Source: Yamadazyma tenuis (Eukaryota > Ascomycota > Pichiomycetes > Serinales > Debaryomycetaceae). Taken from it: DNA of 64,000 nucleotides. Position numbers and translations under genes: made by a program. The notes beneath the pieces are model-generated. The model did not search any database and was not told the origin of the DNA. It worked only from the letters and a program-made list of their open reading frames with translations. Position 1 is the first letter of the stretch; each line of letters starts with the position of its first letter. The stretch spans positions 248,001-312,000 of the forward strand of contig NC_089466.1 of NCBI RefSeq assembly GCF_029203305.1, given 5' to 3'. Below, in pieces: positions 9,264 through 19,014 of the stretch.

Positions 9264-12200
9264 ATGACAGGAAAAGTTATAGATAGGGACGAGGTGGACG
9301 TACCGTCACCTTCGCCTCAGCCGGTGGTACTGATTCCACAGGATACGTCTACCTCCACAAACGTGGGCCAAAACAGACAAAAGTACTTTGTAACCTCCGA
9401 CAAGCCCAGGCTTGATGCTGAGGATACAGCAAAAAGATTCAAATACTTATTGGGATTGACAGACTTATTCAAGCACTTCATCAATGCCAAAGCGGAGAAG
9501 GACGCAGGCATCCGGAAAATCTTGAATAAAGTTGAACTGGAAAGAACTGGTGAACAGGTTCCCAATCACAGAGGCAGAAAGACCGAAAAGGAGGAGGATG
9601 CTGAGTTGTTGAACGATGAAATTGAAACTCCAGCCATAACCGAGTTTACCGAAAGTCCTGCTTATGTTCATGGAACCCTTAGACCTTATCAGATCCAAGG
9701 GTTGAACTGGCTTGTATCTTTATACGAGAACAACTTATCGGGAATATTGGCAGATGAGATGGGGTTGGGTAAAACCCTCCAAACTATCTCATTTTTGGGA
9801 TACTTGAGGTATTTCAAAGGCATAAATGGCCCCCATATTATCATCACCCCCAAATCCACCTTGGATAACTGGGCCAGGGAATTTGCCAGATGGACTCCTG
9901 ATGTAAGAGTTTTGGTACTACAAGGTGATAAAGACCAAAGAAACCAATTGATCAATCAGAGGTTGATGACCTGCGATTTCGATGTAGTCATTTCTTCGTA
10001 TGAAATTGTTATCAGAGAAAAGTCGGCTTTGAAGAGGTTCAAATGGGAATATATCATCATTGATGAGGCCCATAGAATCAAGAACGAAGAGTCATTGTTG
10101 TCCCAGATTATAAGAATGTTCCATTCTAATAATAGGTTGTTGATAACCGGAACCCCTTTGCAGAACAACTTGCACGAGTTGTGGGCGTTATTGAACTTTA
10201 TATTGCCTGATGTGTTCGGAGACTCCGAAGCGTTTGATCTGTGGTTTCAGGATAATGAGGGACAGGATGAAAATTCGGTTGTACAACAATTGCACAAAGT
10301 CTTGAAGCCGTTCTTATTACGGAGAATCAAAAGTGAAGTGGAAAAGTCTTTATTGCCAAAGGAAGAATTGAATGTCTATGTCAAAATGACCGACATGCAG
10401 AAGAAGTGGTATCAAAAGATTTTGGAAAAAGATATCGATGCTGTCAATGGAGCCAGTGGTAAAAAAGAAAGCAAGACTAGATTACTCAACATTGTTATGC
10501 AATTAAGAAAGTGCTGTAACCATCCTTATCTTTTTGAAGGGGCTGAACCTGGTCCCCCATATACCACCGATGAACACTTGGTGTTCAACGCTCAAAAGAT
10601 GATAATCTTGGACAAATTATTAAAGAAGTTCAAACAAGAGGGTTCAAGGGTCTTGATATTCTCTCAAATGAGTAGAATGTTGGATATTTTAGAAGATTAT
10701 TTGCTCTTCAGAGAATATGAATACTGCAGAATCGATGGACAAACCGACCATGCTGATAGAGTAAATTCCATCGATGATTACAATAAACCGGGATCTTCCA
10801 AATTCGCCTTTTTGTTGACCACAAGAGCTGGTGGATTGGGCATTAACTTAACAACGGCAGATATTGTAATATTATTTGATTCCGACTGGAATCCTCAAGC
10901 CGATTTGCAGGCTATGGACAGAGCTCATAGAATTGGCCAAACCAAGCAGGTTAAAGTGTTCCGGTTCATTACCGAACACGCCATTGAAGAAAAGGTGATT
11001 GAAAGAGCCGCTCAAAAGTTGAGGTTGGATCAATTGGTTATTCAGCAGGGAAGGCATGCCCCCAATATCAGTAACCAGAGTAACAAGGCGGCTTCGAAGG
11101 ATGAATTATTGAATATGATTCAACATGGTGCCGCTGAGATGTTTAAAAGCGACTCTACTTCCAAAGCCGGAACAGTAGAGCCAGAAGATGATGATATTGA
11201 TGCCATTTTGGCCAAATCGGAAGCCAAAACGTCTGAATTGAATCAGAAATATGAAAAGTTGAACATAAATGCCTTGCAAAACTTCACTAATGACGAATCA
11301 GTATATGAATGGAACGGGGAAAACTTTAAGAAAAAGGAACCCACAGCCATCACCAACATTGGACATGCTTGGATAAACCCCGGTAAAAGAGAAAGAAAGG
11401 AAAACTACTCCATTGACATGTACTATAAAGATGTGTTGAATACTGGAGGAAGTAGATCAACTATCAAGTCGGGACCAAAACCTCCAAAGCAACATAACAT
11501 CTATGATCATCAGTTCTTTCCGGCTAAGTTGCTTGAGCTCCTTGAATTGGAAAAGAACTATTATAAAAAGCAGATAAAATACCAGGTTCCTCTTAAGAGT
11601 GGACCACCCAATACCTTGGATGAACGACAATTGGAACAAAAACTTGAGCAAGAAGAAATAGAAAAATCGAGGCCTTTGACCGAAGAAGAGAAACAATTGA
11701 AGGATGAGCTCCTTACCCAAGGATTTGGTAATTGGAACAGACGTGATTTCCAGCATTTCATAACCTTGAATATCAAATATGGTAGAAACTCGATTCAGTT
11801 GATCACCAACGAGTTCGAGGATAAAACCATCGATGAGGTCAGAGACTATGCGAAGAGTTTTTGGAAAAAATATGAAGAAATCGACGGGTATGAACGTTAT
11901 ATCAATCAGATCGAAACTGGTGAAGAGAAAATCATCAAAATCAAGTTACAGAAAGAAGCATTAAGGAGAAAACTCAGTCAATTCAAATATCCTTTACAAG
12001 AACTCACATTGAAGTTCCCACCTGCGTCTTCCAACCGAAAGGTTTGGTCAGAGGACGAAGACCGGTTCCTATTGGTACAGCTCTACAGGTTTGGAATCGA
12101 TAGACCTGATATCTATGAAAGAATAAAAGAAGCTATACGCGACTCGATTTTGTTCAAGTTTGACTTTTTCTTCCAATCTAGAAATACCACCGAGATATCC

Positions 12201-12320
12201 AGAAGGTGTCAAACCTTGTTGGGTTGTGTTTTGAGAGAAATGAACCCACCGGTTACGGGATCCAAAAGAAAGTCTGAAACTCCCGACGTAGGTGAAAAGA
12301 CCAAAAAACCTAAAAAGTAA
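9264..12320 (+). CDS. ISW1: ISWI-type chromatin remodelling ATPase Isw1
   Basis: This is an ATP-dependent nucleosome-spacing enzyme of the nucleus, 1018 aa. The N-terminal SNF2 ATPase has the Walker lysine in GLGKT (K170) and a DEAH box at 267-270; the helicase C lobe has the motifs [13 protein letters not shown] and [11 protein letters not shown]. The linker has the acidic [11 protein letters not shown] stretch, and the C-terminus carries HAND, SANT and SLIDE domains. The words [11 protein letters not shown] and YYKDVLNTG and the SLIDE helix around [16 protein letters not shown] match Saccharomyces Isw1 better than Isw2. The frame is open a few codons upstream from a GTG, but the first ATG is at 9264 and is taken as the start. 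It is shorter than Saccharomyces Isw1 (about 1129 aa), mostly at the termini. Its stop lies about 80 bp from the convergent peroxidase gene. Confidence 0.92.
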   Translation: MTGKVIDRDEVDVPSPSPQPVVLIPQDTSTSTNVGQNRQKYFVTSDKPRLDAEDTAKRFKYLLGLTDLFKHFINAKAEKDAGIRKILNKVELERTGEQVPNHRGRKTEKEEDAELLNDEIETPAITEFTESPAYVHGTLRPYQIQGLNWLVSLYENNLSGILADEMGLGKTLQTISFLGYLRYFKGINGPHIIITPKSTLDNWAREFARWTPDVRVLVLQGDKDQRNQLINQRLMTCDFDVVISSYEIVIREKSALKRFKWEYIIIDEAHRIKNEESLLSQIIRMFHSNNRLLITGTPLQNNLHELWALLNFILPDVFGDSEAFDLWFQDNEGQDENSVVQQLHKVLKPFLLRRIKSEVEKSLLPKEELNVYVKMTDMQKKWYQKILEKDIDAVNGASGKKESKTRLLNIVMQLRKCCNHPYLFEGAEPGPPYTTDEHLVFNAQKMIILDKLLKKFKQEGSRVLIFSQMSRMLDILEDYLLFREYEYCRIDGQTDHADRVNSIDDYNKPGSSKFAFLLTTRAGGLGINLTTADIVILFDSDWNPQADLQAMDRAHRIGQTKQVKVFRFITEHAIEEKVIERAAQKLRLDQLVIQQGRHAPNISNQSNKAASKDELLNMIQHGAAEMFKSDSTSKAGTVEPEDDDIDAILAKSEAKTSELNQKYEKLNINALQNFTNDESVYEWNGENFKKKEPTAITNIGHAWINPGKRERKENYSIDMYYKDVLNTGGSRSTIKSGPKPPKQHNIYDHQFFPAKLLELLELEKNYYKKQIKYQVPLKSGPPNTLDERQLEQKLEQEEIEKSRPLTEEEKQLKDELLTQGFGNWNRRDFQHFITLNIKYGRNSIQLITNEFEDKTIDEVRDYAKSFWKKYEEIDGYERYINQIETGEEKIIKIKLQKEALRRKLSQFKYPLQELTLKFPPASSNRKVWSEDEDRFLLVQLYRFGIDRPDIYERIKEAIRDSILFKFDFFFQSRNTTEISRRCQTLLGCVLREMNPPVTGSKRKSETPDVGEKTKKPKK

Positions 12321-12400
12321 TCCACAATGGACTTTTACATATTTATAAATATATTAATTACATGAACGTCCACTTATACAATTATTATCTTACCCAAACG

Positions 12401-12886
12401 TCACCCGAGTAATGGGGTCAAGTACTTCTCGAATGTCAACGGACTAATATCACTGGGGAACCTATATACAACGTTACCGTTTCTGTCTATAACAAATTTT
12501 TCAAAGTTCCAAAACACACCTTGGAATCCGAGTTTACCTGGCCGGGCAGCCTTTAAAAACTTATAAATATCGTCTGCATTGCTTCCGTTCACCAAAACCT
12601 TGTTCATTATGGGGAATTCTACCCCAAACTTTTGTTTTGTTTCCCTTACGATCTCATCTATCGGAGCCGGCTCTTCGTTCCAAAATTGGTTACTTGGAAA
12701 GGCCAATATCACAAGTCCATCGTCCTTGTATTTGTGATATAGCGTTTGAAGCTCTTCAAACTGCGGAGCAAACCCACACAATGTCGCGGTGTTAACAATA
12801 ACTATCACTTTACCCTTATATTGGCTTAAGGAAACCTGTTGAAGGGTAGAATCTAACACCGAGATGTCGTAAATTGATTGAGCCAT
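12401..12886 (-). CDS. Glutathione peroxidase-like protein with a single cysteine
   Basis: This 161-aa thiol peroxidase of the Gpx/Hyr1 family reduces hydroperoxides. The catalytic tetrad can be read: Cys37 in the TLCGF motif, Gln67 in SNQFWNEEP, and the Trp-Asn pair in FWNFEKF. Compared with Saccharomyces Hyr1/Gpx3, two other cysteines are replaced: FPCNQF has become FPSNQF, and the resolving cysteine (Cys82 in Hyr1) aligns with Thr83. Cys37 is the only cysteine in the protein. It therefore cannot form the usual intramolecular disulphide and would need an external thiol such as glutathione or a partner protein. There is no signal peptide and no peroxisomal SKL end. The family call is secure; which paralogue it is remains open. 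Confidence 0.9.
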   Translation of the reverse strand: MAQSIYDISVLDSTLQQVSLSQYKGKVIVIVNTATLCGFAPQFEELQTLYHKYKDDGLVILAFPSNQFWNEEPAPIDEIVRETKQKFGVEFPIMNKVLVNGSNADDIYKFLKAARPGKLGFQGVFWNFEKFVIDRNGNVVYRFPSDISPLTFEKYLTPLLG

Positions 12887-13322
12887 TGGATTATTTTGAG
12901 CAATGGGAACGAGAGTAAGATCAGTATCTACTTGAATCGGGTTTCTGAATGGACCTGGAGGCGGTATTCACGTTCTCAGACACCCCAGCACCGAGTAGAT
13001 TCTTGTAATATCCAAACAGCTATATGAAATGAAAATGACCAACTGGGTCGTGTACCACCCCCGGTTCTTTCGCACTTTAGCTCGTCTGATCATTTTGAGA
13101 TCCTTACAAAATTTTTTGTGATTGCACAAACATTGTCTGATCAAGGAGACTCAGTTAACCCCGAACCATTTATTGTTCACAAGAACGTAAACCATTCATT
13201 TATATATCATCCAGTATCGACCACAAATAACCTATTTTTTTGATTTGAACAGTCTGCTCAAGTATTTTTATTTGCCCCTTCCTAAGACACACATTGTTTT
13301 TATTTCCTGAACCCGATAGAAA
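12887..13322. promoter_or_regulatory. Divergent promoter of the peroxidase gene and MDM34
   Basis: A 436-bp AT-rich intergenic region with T-rich tracts near 13110 and 13235. I see no gene and no site I would name. Confidence 0.4.
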
Positions 13323-14927
13323 ATGTCTTTTAACGTGGATTGGAACTTATTAGAGACGGAGTCTATGGCCCAGTGGACCAAGGAGCTACTCACAGAAACG
13401 TTGAATTCGGGCAAACGTCCCAATATATTAGCGTCTGAAATCGAGATTAAAGACTTAAACTTCGGCAAAATCCCTCCCACATTTGAGATACTAGAAATTG
13501 GAGAGTTGGAGACAGACCGATTCAGAGGCATCTTCAAAATCAACTACGATGGGGATGCTCACATCACTTTGCACACCAAAGTTCAAGCCAATCCGTTAAA
13601 GATTTACAGTGATAACTTAACTGAATTGGAAGACTTCATCGGAGGTTCCAGTGACTTTATTAAGCCCAATTTCCAGCTCTCGAATGACGAATTTTCTTTG
13701 CCTTTAGACTTGAAGTTGAGTGATATAAAAATCTCTGGTATTGGAATCATTGTATTCTCCAAAACAAAAGGATTGACCCTTGTTTTCCGTAACGACCCCT
13801 TAGACTCCATCAATGTCAGCTCCACCTTCGACATGGTGCAAGTGTTGGCTAAGTTCTTACAAAGCCAAATTGAAACTCAAATCAGAGACTTGTTTAGAGA
13901 GACTCTACCCACTGTGTTACACAAGTTGTCCTTGAAGTATATTTCCTCGAATAATGATAATTTCTTGAATAACTTGAACTTGCACAACTTCAATGTTAAC
14001 AACAACAACGAGGTGGTCTTGTTTGATTTGAATAACGAATTCAATAACTATTCGGCCAAAAACTTGCAGAAAAACTTAAAGCTCTTTAATTCAAGAGAAA
14101 CATTGAACTTGCATATTCCAAAATTCAAGAATGTTATTCAAAGATCCAACTTGCAGAAGTTCAACAAGAAATTGTCGCCAAATTTACTCACATCATTAAG
14201 CTTGATAAATGATAATAAGGTATTTGATAATAATGGCAGCAATGGAATTCCAATCAACTTTTTGGTGGATAAGGAGTACACAGATGTACAACACATTGTC
14301 AAGAACATCTCAGACATCCAGTCAAATAACTATTACCAAAAGAATGTGAACAACAACATGGCGAAGCCCAAGAGAAGAGTTATTAAATTGAACCGAAACA
14401 AGACATCCAAGAGTATTGACAATAATGCAAGCAATACTATGTCTGTAGCTGAAAGCACCCTATTATCTAACTACAACGGCATTTCTCAGACCTCAACGAT
14501 GAATGATGATGACAACTTAGATGTTACACAGTCTGAGGACATGGAGTCTGAGGGAAGCACGTGCGTCGATGAACAAGATGATGTGCTACAACAACCAAGA
14601 CCATTGAGATTAAACGAACTCAAACAGATTCATTCTCATTCACATTTCCACCGGAACTTCGACAATAGTTCACCAAATAATTCCAACAGCTCTTTCTTGA
14701 GTGGAGTGGGAATAGGTAACAACTACTTTAACTTCACCAACAAGGAGCACGTGAACCCTGATGAGTTCAAGAAGTCTGACGATGAGGTCTATAATGAAGT
14801 TAATGAGAAATCTAACAACTACCTTGATGTGAAAAGCATCAAGGAGAAATTGAACGAGTTACGAAAATTGCAGATGGAAAACCACAAACATTTTTACATG
14901 GAGATGCCGCCCCCTTATCAACTATAA
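13323..14927 (+). CDS. MDM34: ERMES complex subunit Mdm34
   Basis: A 534-aa outer mitochondrial membrane component of the ER-mitochondria encounter structure, which tethers the two organelles and moves phospholipids. The N-terminus (MSFNVDWNLL) and the region to about residue 200 match the lipid-binding SMP domain of Mdm34, including the run KDLNFGKIPPTFEILEIGEL. The rest is low complexity, rich in Asn, Ser and acidic residues (NNNNE-type runs near residue 225), then a Ser/Asp-rich middle and a short conserved-looking tail ending MPPPYQL. Saccharomyces Mdm34 has the same N-terminal SMP plus a variable tail. The ATG at 13323 directly precedes the conserved start. Confidence 0.9.
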   Translation: MSFNVDWNLLETESMAQWTKELLTETLNSGKRPNILASEIEIKDLNFGKIPPTFEILEIGELETDRFRGIFKINYDGDAHITLHTKVQANPLKIYSDNLTELEDFIGGSSDFIKPNFQLSNDEFSLPLDLKLSDIKISGIGIIVFSKTKGLTLVFRNDPLDSINVSSTFDMVQVLAKFLQSQIETQIRDLFRETLPTVLHKLSLKYISSNNDNFLNNLNLHNFNVNNNNEVVLFDLNNEFNNYSAKNLQKNLKLFNSRETLNLHIPKFKNVIQRSNLQKFNKKLSPNLLTSLSLINDNKVFDNNGSNGIPINFLVDKEYTDVQHIVKNISDIQSNNYYQKNVNNNMAKPKRRVIKLNRNKTSKSIDNNASNTMSVAESTLLSNYNGISQTSTMNDDDNLDVTQSEDMESEGSTCVDEQDDVLQQPRPLRLNELKQIHSHSHFHRNFDNSSPNNSNSSFLSGVGIGNNYFNFTNKEHVNPDEFKKSDDEVYNEVNEKSNNYLDVKSIKEKLNELRKLQMENHKHFYMEMPPPYQL

Positions 14928-15126
14928 AGTAGGAGCCGGCTCTCCTTTGTGTGTATTTATTTAGTTCTTATTTATTATATTTATTCATGTAAATAAACTG
15001 GTATGAATTTAGTTTTTTATTACATCTCTCAAATGGGTAATATTAGTTTCATCTCTGCGCGTGCGAAACAAAAACAAAAAAATTACCTTAAAATCAAAAT
15101 CAGCTAGTTTGCCATTTTTTCTGTTG

Positions 15127-16056
15127 ATGACGTTCGGAAGCTTTGAAGAGCTCTGCAAACATACATCCTTGCCCTTGTGCTCTGTTATAAGCACATCCAA
15201 CTCTACCAGTGAGTTTACGCGGGGCGTTTTACCCCAATGTTACAGCAGATCGGTCGAATTGGCAAACACCATGATTTTCCTGGTTGGTAATGCTTTCATT
15301 CATTTTGCCACTTTAGGAGTGTTATTGATCATCTTGTTCAATGTCAGAGCAAAGTACACTGCCATCGGAAGAACAGAGATGTTGTTTTTTTTCTACTTGT
15401 TTATTGGTTTAACTGTAAGTTCATTGGTGGTCGATTGCGGTGTTACACCTCCTAGCAGCAGCAGTTATGCATATTTTGTGGCGGTTCAAATGGGCTTGGC
15501 CGGCTCTTGTTGTATATCGCTATTGTACAACGGGCTTTTGTGCTTCCAGTTTTGGGAAGACGGGTCTCGAAGATCCATGTGGATATTGAGGTTGGTGTCT
15601 ATTGGGTGGTTTATTGTCAACTTCTTCATTGCCATTTTTACTTTCAAGAACTGGGGAACAGGCTTGAGTACCACAAACACAACCGGCTTATTTGTCGTGG
15701 GATACGTGTTGAACGCGTTCATTTTGTTTGTATATGTGGTGAGTCAAGTAGCATTGGTGTTATTTGCCTTGGATTCATATTGGCCCTTGGGTGCCATATG
15801 CTTGGGGGTGTTCTTCTTCGTGGCCGGACAGGTGTTGATGTACGTGTTTAGCGAAAAGATTTGTGAAGGGGCCACTCACTACATAGATGGAGTCTTCTTT
15901 GCTACCGTGTGTAATACTTTCACGGTAATGATGATTTACAAGTTTTGGGACATGATCACGACCGATGACTTGGAATTTTCGGTGGCTACGGTAGAGAACG
16001 GGGTGCGTTCTTTTGGTCTCGAAGATGAAAAGAGAAACAGCACCTTTTTCTCCTAG
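15127..16056 (+). CDS. CHS7: Chitin synthase export chaperone Chs7
   Basis: An ER membrane protein of 309 aa needed for folding and ER exit of chitin synthase Chs3. The sequence follows Saccharomyces Chs7 almost throughout: FEELCKHTSLPLCSV near the start, VLPQCYSRSVELANT, GNAFIHFATLGVLLI, RAKYTAIGRTE, VVDCGVTPP and SEKICEGATHYIDGVFF, with about seven membrane segments. The frame is open for 22 codons upstream but begins with GTG; the ATG at 15127 gives the MTFGSFEELC start that aligns with the family and is chosen. It works in the same process as GNA1 at 32483 (chitin precursor supply), although the two are not adjacent. Confidence 0.93.
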   Translation: MTFGSFEELCKHTSLPLCSVISTSNSTSEFTRGVLPQCYSRSVELANTMIFLVGNAFIHFATLGVLLIILFNVRAKYTAIGRTEMLFFFYLFIGLTVSSLVVDCGVTPPSSSSYAYFVAVQMGLAGSCCISLLYNGLLCFQFWEDGSRRSMWILRLVSIGWFIVNFFIAIFTFKNWGTGLSTTNTTGLFVVGYVLNAFILFVYVVSQVALVLFALDSYWPLGAICLGVFFFVAGQVLMYVFSEKICEGATHYIDGVFFATVCNTFTVMMIYKFWDMITTDDLEFSVATVENGVRSFGLEDEKRNSTFFS

Positions 16057-16346
16057 TTTAATAGAGAAAGAGTGACCCACAGAGAGAAAGATAACACCTC
16101 TCCATGCGAAATGCCTGTACGGGTTAGCATTTACCCATAAAAATATATACAAGGAAAATATATAACCTAAACCTGACATCCATAAAGCAGCCATTCTGTC
16201 TTGGAACTCGGTTCTATTTTTGGTCAGGCCAACGTCATGGCTGCGCTTCGCATAAATAAACACATCACCGCTTTTTCGCGCGACGATTCGAAACCCCATT
16301 AAAAACATAATTCACGATTGAAACTACTAGCAACCTTTTGTTTATC

Positions 16347-18254
16347 ATGTCGGAAATAGAAGCACCCAGACTCTTAGAGCTGGATCAGATAATCAACATC
16401 TTGAACAACGATGGTAGTTTGGACTTGTTATTGAATAGATTAAAGAAAAGTGTCACCACTGGAGAGGAGTTCTCAAAGTACATCAAGAAGAAAGCCATCA
16501 TAGAGGACGACCATTATTCTCAACTAAAGAAGTTTGGCAGTCAATCCAGGCAGGCACTTAAGAATCCTTCGAAGTTGAAGGAGGACTCGTTCAGTGATAA
16601 GTTGGACAAGATCATTGAATTTGACGAGAAACTATACGGGGTTGGATCTTCCTACGTGACTGCTTTAAACGTCATGTACGATGAATTAACGTCTTTGATT
16701 GCTGCCGTCATCAGATCAAGAAAGCAGATCAAAGAAGAAGGTAAGCGGAAAGAAAAGGATTGTCAGGATTCTATTCAAGCTGCTGAAAAGGCCAAAATGA
16801 AGTATAATCACTTGTGTGATGATTTGGACAAGCTCAAGAACGGTGACCCCAAGAAGACCTTTTCTTTGAAGAATAAGAGTTATGAGCAACAAGAAGACGA
16901 CTTACAAAGGAAAGTCGACTTGGCGGATCAAGATTATAGATCCAAAGTGGCTACCTGTAAGAAATTAAAGGATGAAATCTTGATGGTATACAGACCCACT
17001 CACACTAAGAAATTAAAGAACTTGGTTTTAGAAATGGACATTGCCATGAATGTTCAATTGCAAAAATTGGCCACTTGGAACGAGACCTTGATCATGAATT
17101 CTGGAGTCTTGGTGGCCCCTTTAACATCGTCAAAACCCTCAATGAAGGAGCTTGCTAACGCAGTTGATAATGAGAAGGACCTTTACAATTACATCCTCCG
17201 AAGTGAGAAGGAGTTTGCTCAAAACAGGTCTTCTTTGGTGCCAATTGAGTATAAGGTCCATCCATCCTTGGCCAAGTATGAACCACCCAAGTCCAACAAA
17301 CCATTCTTAAACAACTCGAACCCTAAAAATGTATCGAATATGGCTCTCCCACCTGTTTCTACAGCCTTATATGAATCAACCAGCAGCTCGGGTAGTAACA
17401 CCAATTATGCCAACAACTCCGTAAACGATTCCGGATTATCCACTTCTGGGTCAGGAAATGTAAATAACTCATATGGAGCTCCACGTCTGCCAAGCGGTGT
17501 TAGCGATGCCCAGACTGCACTCACCTACAACTCATTAGATCCAAACAGTCAGCCAAATACACCAGAGCTAAATGGAGTGAAATCATTGAGTCAAGTGTCG
17601 CATGCTAATCTTGGTAGTAGTACTTCTTCCAATAGTCAACCTACCTTTGGAGTATCTATTGAAGAATTGATCAACTTTGCAGGAATTGATAATGTTCCTT
17701 TGGTGGTAAAAAAGTGTATTGAAGTTATTGAAACGCATGGTTTGGAATTGGAAGGTATATACAGAAAGAGTGGAAATGTTTCCATTGTACAGAACTTGAG
17801 AGAATCTATTGACAAAAAGTTCACCAATTATTTATTGATAGGCAACAACATTGATCCAACCAATGTGATAGACACAGACATTTACTGTATTGCATCCTTA
17901 TTGAAGTTGTATTTTGCCAGCTTACCAGAACCATTATTGACAGAAGAATTCTACCAATCATTCATAGAGACTGTTAAGTCGCTAGATGAAAACTTTATCG
18001 CCAAAAAATTGCACCATTTGGTGTACAACTTACCAGATGGAGCCTATTTCACCTTACGAGCATTAATATTCCATTTGAATACAGTTGCATCCAAATCGGA
18101 CACCAACCGAATGACAGTTAAGAACTTGGCCATTATTTGGGGCCCAGCTATTTTGAACGATAACTCAATGAACCCCCAAGACTTGAGCTACAAGAGTAAG
18201 GTTGTGGAAGAATTGATGTTGATTGCTAATGACATCTTTGATACAGAAGACTAA
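16347..18254 (+). CDS. RGD1: Rho GTPase-activating protein with F-BAR domain (Rgd1)
   Basis: This 635-aa protein has an N-terminal F-BAR/FCH membrane-curving coiled-coil domain (about residues 10-290, rich in Lys and Glu heptads). A Ser/Asn-rich linker follows, then a RhoGAP domain from about residue 430 (GVSIEELINFAGIDNVPLVV, then the arginine-finger block EGIYRKSGN). In Saccharomyces, Rgd1 acts on Rho3 and Rho4 in bud growth and stress. Three codons upstream there is a TTG in frame; the ATG at 16347 (MSEIEAPRL) is preferred. It ends 33 bp from the convergent SHG1 stop. Confidence 0.9.
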   Translation: MSEIEAPRLLELDQIINILNNDGSLDLLLNRLKKSVTTGEEFSKYIKKKAIIEDDHYSQLKKFGSQSRQALKNPSKLKEDSFSDKLDKIIEFDEKLYGVGSSYVTALNVMYDELTSLIAAVIRSRKQIKEEGKRKEKDCQDSIQAAEKAKMKYNHLCDDLDKLKNGDPKKTFSLKNKSYEQQEDDLQRKVDLADQDYRSKVATCKKLKDEILMVYRPTHTKKLKNLVLEMDIAMNVQLQKLATWNETLIMNSGVLVAPLTSSKPSMKELANAVDNEKDLYNYILRSEKEFAQNRSSLVPIEYKVHPSLAKYEPPKSNKPFLNNSNPKNVSNMALPPVSTALYESTSSSGSNTNYANNSVNDSGLSTSGSGNVNNSYGAPRLPSGVSDAQTALTYNSLDPNSQPNTPELNGVKSLSQVSHANLGSSTSSNSQPTFGVSIEELINFAGIDNVPLVVKKCIEVIETHGLELEGIYRKSGNVSIVQNLRESIDKKFTNYLLIGNNIDPTNVIDTDIYCIASLLKLYFASLPEPLLTEEFYQSFIETVKSLDENFIAKKLHHLVYNLPDGAYFTLRALIFHLNTVASKSDTNRMTVKNLAIIWGPAILNDNSMNPQDLSYKSKVVEELMLIANDIFDTED

Positions 18255-18287
18255 GACCAGCTAAATATGCAGTTTATGTAACAACTA

Positions 18288-18947
18288 TTAATACATTAAA
18301 TGAAACCCTTTTTTGGGTGCCTCGTTGGTGGAACCTGCCGACGTGCTACTATTACCAGACGAATTCCCCTCTTTATTGGTGCTGGAATTTCTCGACGTGT
18401 TTACACTGTTGTATTTGAATCTAGGAGCTTTGGTTACTTTGTTTGGACGGTAACTAGATCTCTCTTTATCTGAATTATGAATCTCCTTATCCTTTTGTAG
18501 TTGAGCTTTCTTTTGCTGCTCTTGTTGATGCTCTTCTTCAAGTATCCTATTGAATTCCTCGTCGGTAATGCCCTCCTCTCTCCTCTTCACTTCCTTCAAC
18601 TCCTTCCTCAACAACTCGTGGAACTCAGGGGAATCAATGATCTTTTCTTGGATGTCTTTATCCACAATACTTAGCAAGCTTGTCAGATCCTTGGAATTGT
18701 GTTCACTCATGATTTCTCCCTGGATTAATGCTGCCATCTTTCCCTTATTCTTCATTAGTATATCAGGATTATTCTTCACCTTGCTCTCAACCATTAGCTT
18801 CAATTTTAACAACAAGTTTGAGTGCGTTTCCGACGACTTAAAATTCTCCAACAACGTTTTCCTCTGCTTGTCGAATGCTCCTCGCTTCTTGTATACCCCC
18901 GTGAGGGCTTTGGGGTCGGTTATCTTCGGTATTTCTTGTCCAGACAT
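18288..18947 (-). CDS. SHG1: COMPASS complex subunit Shg1-like
   Basis: A 219-aa protein with a BOD1/SHG1-type N-terminal domain at about residues 12-110. It contains YKKRGAFDKQRKTLLENFKS and a following Leu/Lys helix pattern typical of Shg1, an accessory subunit of the Set1/COMPASS histone H3K4 methyltransferase in the nucleus. The C-terminal half is a charged Glu/Gln coiled coil and a Ser/Asn/Thr-rich tail. It is longer than Saccharomyces Shg1 (about 142 aa). Only 67 bp separate its ATG from that of the divergent cullin gene. The assignment rests on the domain and is good but not certain. Confidence 0.72.
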   Translation of the reverse strand: MSGQEIPKITDPKALTGVYKKRGAFDKQRKTLLENFKSSETHSNLLLKLKLMVESKVKNNPDILMKNKGKMAALIQGEIMSEHNSKDLTSLLSIVDKDIQEKIIDSPEFHELLRKELKEVKRREEGITDEEFNRILEEEHQQEQQKKAQLQKDKEIHNSDKERSSYRPNKVTKAPRFKYNSVNTSRNSSTNKEGNSSGNSSTSAGSTNEAPKKGFHLMY

Positions 18948-19014
18948 CTAAATTGCAATCTGTATTTTTATCCAAATGCGCGCTTCTCATATATATTGAA
19001 GGGATCACTAACTG
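18948..19014. promoter_or_regulatory. 67-bp bidirectional promoter (SHG1 / cullin)
   Basis: The two start codons are only 67 bp apart. A central TATATAT stretch (about 18990-18996) is the only evident core element. Both 5' leaders must be very short, or transcription must begin inside the neighbouring gene. Confidence 0.55.

Noticed and set aside
16275..16300. Minus-strand GGTTTCGAATC resembling a tRNA B box
   Set aside because: It has an extra T against the consensus and no cloverleaf partner sequences nearby.
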